A DNA stretch of 64,000 nucleotides. It comes from Zhengitettix transpicula (Eukaryota > Arthropoda > Insecta > Orthoptera > Tetrigidae). Shown here piece by piece: positions 59,020-64,000 of this stretch. The notes beneath the pieces are model-generated. The model made no database searches, was not told the origin of the DNA, and was given only the letters and a program-made list of their open reading frames with translations. Position numbers and translations under genes: made by a program. The stretch spans positions 182,057,432 through 182,121,431 of the forward strand of contig CM073591.1 of assembly GCA_037074705.1 (NCBI GenBank). The letters run 5' to 3'. Position 1 is the first letter of the stretch, and every line of letters begins with the position of its first letter.

Positions 59020-60300
59020 GCATAGTCCATCGATAAAATACTGTACATATCCAAAATCACTGTCACAAACAGTTTCTTAGCAGATGGCGTCACATTGAAT
59101 TTTTTTTCTTTGCTGTCCTCGATCCATCTCACTAGAGACAACTCGTTTCAGCTTGTCATTTACTGACCCTATCAGAATCTTAGACACCCCTCGGGCACTA
59201 ACTTAACTAAATTTCAATGTATTATGCACGGCATCCTTCACCATACCGTATGAAATGTTGAACTGCTCAGATAAGGTTCGCTTGTTGGATGAGCCGGTTG
59301 TTCTAACTTGCCGACCGAAGAACTGCGACATTCCACGGTATTTCTTCTATTACCGGCCATCCGGAACGTGGCTAATCACAAAGGTTCTCATGACCGTCTC
59401 TGAAGAATGGGCTCCACTTGGAGACGTTACAATAGTCCATACAGTTTTCGCCAGACTTGAATTTCACTCAGGTTATCTTATCCTACAAAAATCTCAGTAC
59501 TCTTCGCTGCTCTTCAAACCTTGACGACAGTGATATGCGTAGTTTCACACTTATCTCGCTAGAGCTGCACATGTCAAACCAATTGTGTATATCGGTGTTA
59601 ATTCAACATTCCAGTCGCAATACTAACGCAGAAAAAATTATTATTGGGTGTCTTCCGATCCAACCTTGTACATTGTTCTATTTAAGTTTCTGGAAATCAT
59701 GAAACAAATTATCGTCTTAAGCAATTTAAGAGTCTGTAGCTTCTAATGTACACTTACGGTCAGTTACCGAGGAAAGTGGAGAGTGCTTGATAATGCCACC
59801 ATCAAAACATGTATATCAACTGAGACATTGTACTATAAACACAGATACCACTCAATCCTAAACTACTATTAGCTAGAAAGCCATTGTTCTAAAATTGACA
59901 TAGCTATCCCTGAATCGATCGATGGCTCACTCAGAGTTGGACGTCGCTCGTCTAGTGTTCACTCAGTACCGATTGGCTCACTGTTGCCAGATTTCAAAAT
60001 TTGTTCTGCTTGTCTCAGATACTACAAAAAAGTTATCTTGTAGTGCTGGAGACCGGTGTTATGTTTTCATTGTTCTCTTTATGTGCAAACATTGGTCATT
60101 GTTTAAGCATCTTTACAACTAATCAATTAAAGCCTTTTCACTTTTCGTTTATTCACAAAAAAATAGAACAGAAACACCACTACGGGTAGCCTACCCACCC
60201 ACGGGACAAGTTGGCACAAATTTGTCCATCATTTAATTTTATTGCGATATTGGATATTAATTTAAATATAATTTTTATAAAAAAATACCATTACAATTTG
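59020..60300. other. No secure feature
   Basis: A helix-turn-helix-like reading (SEQFNISYGMVKDAV, - strand near 59220-59280) may be a decayed transposase N-terminus. Other frames lack recognisable domains. Confidence 0.3.
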
Positions 60301-60309
60301 TGTTATCAA

Positions 60310-61046
60310 TTATAACTATCTGACTTCATATTTAAATTAAATAATAAAACTAGCAGCCTTTTAGTCAGAATTTTTTTTAATTTTCCAATTTTAAACACGA
60401 CGTTTTGTCCATGATTGGGACCTCTTCAGGTGGATGGATGTTATAATTATCTAAACATTAATTGAGAAGCATAGTCTTACAAAATCATAATTTTTAAAAA
60501 CACGGTGTTAAAATATAATTTATAGTGTTACTCACAAGAAAAATTTAAGTTGACAAAAAATTTCTAACCTTCGGATTGCTTACACTTTGCGACCGACTGT
60601 TATTGGCACAACTTTTACGAGTATTATTGAAATTTAAGATAAAAATTGTAACAAAAGTTTATGTAATGATCACATAATAATAAAGAATCATAAATTTAAT
60701 TTAAATTATTTGTGTCATTTTTAACATTAAAGGCCGAAACATTAGTTCTAATATGTAACATTTCACTCATTATTCTGGGATAATATTTACATTCTTCATA
60801 TAAAATCTTTTCATTGGGCCAATCGAAATTGTTTCTTTAAATACATTTGTTTGGTCACAACTAAATAATTTGGATGTTAAATTTCAAATTATTTTTATGT
60901 TCAATGATTCTAATTTTTAGACATCGTTTTGTTGGCCCAATATAACAAGAATTACAAAATAAACAATTAATTTTGTAAATAACTGTTACTGTTTTACAGC
61001 GTAAGCGTAAACGTGAAACGCTGTGGTTGGAAGTGATTGACTCCAA
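60310..61046 (-). mobile_element. Penelope-like element 3' part (family D), copy 2
   Basis: From right to left on the - strand: a GIY-YIG domain (61020-60870), about 440 bp of AT-rich 3' region, then a hammerhead-like core at 60430-60395. The core reads CCTGAAGA, GTCC/GGAC hairpin, then AAAAC where GAAAC is expected. The order endonuclease then hammerhead in the terminal region is as known for Penelope-like elements. 5' truncated at about 61050. Confidence 0.6.
60861..61046 (-). pseudogene. GIY-YIG endonuclease domain of a Penelope-like element
   Basis: Reads TVIYKINCLFCNSCYIGPTK followed by RCLKIRIIEHKNN. VIYKI is the GIY-type motif, CYIG the YIG motif, and the Arg in R.LK.R plus the EH pair are the conserved downstream residues. 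The CxxC between the two motifs is typical of the Penelope-type domain. About 60 codons open; no reverse transcriptase upstream. Confidence 0.7.
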
Positions 61047-61082
61047 TTACTGACATTTTTTTTATATTGACTTATTTACAGT

Positions 61083-61245
61083 CGCGTCGACACCTCAGGT
61101 CATTAGTGACTCTTTATGGGTATTAATTTTCCCTTGTCGGGGGACTAATTGAAGAGAGTTTCTCTCACGCACACAAACATCCATGACCTCTGTGATGCGA
61201 GGCAGTCACGCTGACCCCTACACTACAGGAGGTCGGCTACTGACA
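61083..61245 (-). mobile_element. tRNA-derived SINE, minus orientation
   Basis: On the - strand GCCGACCTCCTGTAGTGTAG, GGGTCAGCGTGACTGCCTCG and CATCACAGAGGTCATGGATG line up with the head of the 26037 SINE, but the B box is deleted. The body (CAATTAGTCCCCCGACAAGG) is different, so it is a related SINE sharing the tRNA-like head. Confidence 0.65.
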
Positions 61246-61604
61246 TTTGCTCAAAGTGTAAAACATTAGTTTAGAGTCACCTTCTTCCATCGGTAATAAA
61301 ATAACTGCACTTAGCAAGATAGTCAGACGCTGACACATGAGTAATGTCTATCAAATTCAGCCATACTCAGAATATTATTAATGTATTAATACTAAAAGCG
61401 ACATTCAGACAGACAAGCTTTAAATAGAGAATCAAAAACTAAGACAATAAACTTTATCGTAGTTAGAAAAATATGTCTATCCGCCTCAAAACGTCCATGC
61501 ACTTAAATTTTCTTAGATATAGTTTATTTAAAGTTTGTCTGTATGAAGTTCGTATTTAGTATTATTATTTTTTGACCGATGAGAATTTCTATGTTATACA
61601 AGGT

Positions 61605-61998
61605 GTTTCAAAAATAGAGGTCATAAATTCAGGTATGAAATTTTTTATTGTCTATATATGTATAGACAATAAAAAATTTCATTACAATATGTGTCCGGTT
61701 TGGTTACCAAGTAATGGCCTACGAAACAGTAATATTCATTGTAACGTTTTCATTCCCGCACGTAGTTGCCTTTACTGAACGAAGATGTCTACCTCCTGCT
61801 TGAATACAGGCCTACCATCCATGTGTCGTCACGATCCCAAATTCCAGGAATATTACTTATTTTCTCACAACCTGCCACAATTCGATTCCGAAGATATTCC
61901 ATGTCAGGTACCGGAGACGAATACACCAATGATTTTAAATGACCCCACAAATAGAAATCGGTAGGGTTCAAAATCAGTAGAGCATGGAGGTCAATCAA
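61605..61998 (-). pseudogene. Tc1/IS630-type DDE transposase C-terminus
   Basis: - strand frame reads LNPTDFYLWGHLKSLVYSSP, then MEYLRNRIVAGCEKISNIPG. This is the end of a DDE_3-type transposase, with the third acidic position region NPTDF and WGHLK block. The open frame upstream is artificially extended into an R1 fragment at 62000. Sequence GGTGTTTCAAAAATAGAGG (61601-61619) is probably the element's inverted-repeat end. Confidence 0.6.
61636..61681. repeat. Perfect 21-bp-arm hairpin
   Basis: Arms 61636-61656 and 61661-61681 are exactly complementary (TGAAATTTTTTATTGTCTAT then A), loop TATG. Lies just inside the presumed end of the adjacent DDE element. Confidence 0.9.
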
Positions 61999-61999
61999 T

Positions 62000-62058
62000 T
62001 TTTTTTTGGGTAACAAACTACTTGAGGGTAATCCGCATGATGGCAACTCCCCTTTAAG
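62000..62058 (+). repeat. R1 repeat, outer end only
   Basis: GGGTAACAAACTACTTGAGGG, TAATCCGCATGATGGCAACT, CCCCTTTAA: the first 60 bases of an R1 arm. Confidence 0.7.
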
Positions 62059-62229
62059 CAATACTTTCAGTTTAACTACAAGGCTAGAATAAATAAATTA
62101 AAAACTTATTTCCCCTACGCACATTTTGAACCATATATGGCTGATGATGCAAACTTCACATTAATTTGAACTTATTAAATTTATAAAAATTTTTAAATAT
62201 CAAAATTTACGACTAGCCACCGCAAAGAG

Positions 62230-62832
62230 ACGTAATGTCGCATGGAAAGTATGGAATCGGAGCGATACGAATGAGTAATCATTCTAGCGACGTACAGAAC
62301 ATGGGGAAATCCACTTCCACAAAGGACAGATTGTTATGGACCGGTACAAGAGAAAGAACATTTCTGAAACGACATAACTGGTCGGCTGTTAGAGTTCTAC
62401 TGTCGTGTGAAACAATGGAAAATTATTGAAGGACGGTGAAACGACGAGTATGCGGCATCAATGAGGACACCGTTCCGCGAATATTCTTTAACAACCCCTC
62501 GCACTTGAGATCATCACCGATGGCGATAGCATCTTCCAGCACGATAACTATCCTTGTCATAAGTCCAGAATCTTGCTACAGTTCTTTTAAAGCATAATAG
62601 TGAACTCACTTTACTATTTTGGCCACCAAATCCGCCTGAGCTCAGTCTGATGGACGTCCAGCAACCACTGGCCGGTGATATAAGGGAGTTGCGTGACTTT
62701 TGCGTACATTTATCTGCAACCAGTTACCTCCGGAAAGCTGCTGATGTCTTTTTGAATTCATGCCACGTCGAATCACAACTGTATTGTGTTCGAAAAGTAG
62801 ACCAACACACAAGCAGGTGTAGTAATTTTTAA
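62230..62832 (+). pseudogene. Tc1-like transposase relic
   Basis: Decayed + frames: GDSIFQHDNYPCHKS (about 62520-62570) holds the second catalytic Asp (HDN..CH). LFWPPNPPELSLMD (about 62615-62655) corresponds to WP..SPDLNPIE, with the final acidic residue changed. NSCHVESQLYCVRKVDQHTS matches the usual R...V....G..T tail, ending at TAA 62830-62832. Frameshifts near 62430 and 62600. Confidence 0.6.
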
Positions 62833-62839
62833 GTAACAG

Positions 62840-64000
62840 AGTGTGGAACATAATTTTAACTTCTACGCCTAACATATTTGAAAAAAATAAAGGTTTAAAA
62901 GTTTATTAGAGTCAATATTTTTATTCCTCCTTTTAATATTAAACATTAAAATTTCTATAGTTTGGCATGGATGTTGTAATATTCACCAATGTTGTAATTA
63001 AAATCATTTTAATTTTTTTTAAGTATTAAGTGAGTTGCGTAAGGTAAAGGTCACGTAATTGAAACAATGTTTGAAGGGTACCATGAGAAAACAGAATTCA
63101 GAGTTTCCCAGACGGTTTTTGTTGTGATTTGTGTATTGTTTTGTTTTAGTGGTGGCGAGTAAATCAAAAGGTGATCGGACGATGTCGTGTGAAAGACCGT
63201 ACTATGCCAATTTCTCACTCTTGCAATGTTGTGGAGGGGATGCTTTTGGTCAGTAAAAAATACGAGTCTGCTGGTGAAGGTCTAGAGTGAAGGTTACTAT
63301 GAGTCAGGTCGTCCGGAGTCGGACTTATTGAAAATTGTAATAATTTTAAAGATACATTATTGAACTATGGATGAAATATAATTTTGAGTTGAGAGATTTC
63401 GGCGGCAGATGAAGTTGAATTCTGCTTCAGTCGATGATTGCAGTATTTGGAACAGTGTGATTGGCTGGTGATAGAGAAGATCTATCTTGTGATCTGTGAA
63501 ATATTTTGATCAATATAATTTACTGACCGATTTCCATTGTAAAAATATATTATTTTAAGAATTGTTATCGAATTTTCCAAAATTTGATTCAAGTTGTTTA
63601 TAATAATTATTTTTTAAAACAATAATAAATTTTAAACTAAAGTAAAATTTAAATTTCTTTAATTACCTTAATGTTGACTACTACATTAATTTTCTCTGAA
63701 ATGTGTTCAAAATTAAATAATTGAAAAAGTTTATTTTAGTATATTACAATATATACGTAATAGGGAAAGAAATTTTAAAGTTTCTACAGTGGCTGAACCA
63801 GGGAGCCAGACGCTTGGATGGCAGAATTAGATCTGCACCGTCCAAGGACGCATCCTGCTGCCCATGGGAACCCATAGGTCAGCAGTCCCCACTCTTAGGA
63901 CGCATAGGCGCTCCACTCACGACATTCTGCCTTATTCGTATACTCTTCCTTTTTAGTGTTCTCAAGTTTACTGCAGTTGTGAATAAATTTTGCTCTAAAT
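62840..64000. other. No recognisable gene
   Basis: AT-rich; no exon, RNA gene or family repeat recognised. Confidence 0.4.

Overview
The window is a piece of an AT-rich arthropod (almost certainly insect) nuclear genome. The evidence is two intron-containing genes on the + strand, one of them a Rebers-Riddiford cuticle protein, set in a dense bed of decayed transposable elements. The order of insect cannot be fixed from sequence alone. No operons, bacterial genes, rRNA or CRISPR arrays are present.

Host genes. (1) SNAP-29 (Snap29), 10633-14423, four coding exons, 261 residues, complete from ATG to stop, with a Qb and a Qc SNARE motif. (2) A chitin-binding (RR) cuticle protein, exons 50186-50366 and 56694-56920. 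Its tiny first exon, with the start codon, was not found. Its 6.3-kb intron is packed with mobile elements. (3) A possible relic of a THAP-domain / P-element-like gene on the - strand, 4990-6011: a THAP first exon with a splice donor and a last exon with a poly-A signal.

Mobile DNA. Mariner: a 1.3-kb copy with both inverted repeats (2577-3870), a truncated sister (51495-52622), and other relics near 31, 34.2-35.3, 38.1 and 57.2 kb. Tc1/DDE relics lie at 61.8-62.8 kb. Non-LTR reverse transcriptase relics are at 11.2-12.1 and 57.75-59.0 kb. Penelope-like relics with a GIY-YIG domain are at 10.05 and 60.9 kb. LTR elements or LTR-rich units lie at 20.9-23.6, 26.3-27.3, 35.6-36.5, 39.4-41.5, 45.3-48 and 55.5-56.5 kb, several with primer-binding sites resembling the end of tRNA-Lys. 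tRNA-derived SINEs are at 26.04 (with target-site duplications), 47.5 and 61.1 kb. Three unnamed families recur, called here R1 (long-inverted-repeat, palindromic at 29771-30718), R2 (12.8 and 53.1 kb) and R3 (modular, with a CCCGG-rich terminal motif).

Most notable signals. At least five unrelated repeat families carry a CTGANGA - hairpin - GAAAC motif, the core arrangement of hammerhead ribozymes as known from Penelope-like retroelements, and several occur as inverted pairs. The LTR family at 21-23, 35.6, 39.4, 40.7 and 55.5 kb keeps a short motif that resembles the 3' half of the tRNA implied by its primer-binding site. Coordinates of repeats are approximate because ends were judged by eye.
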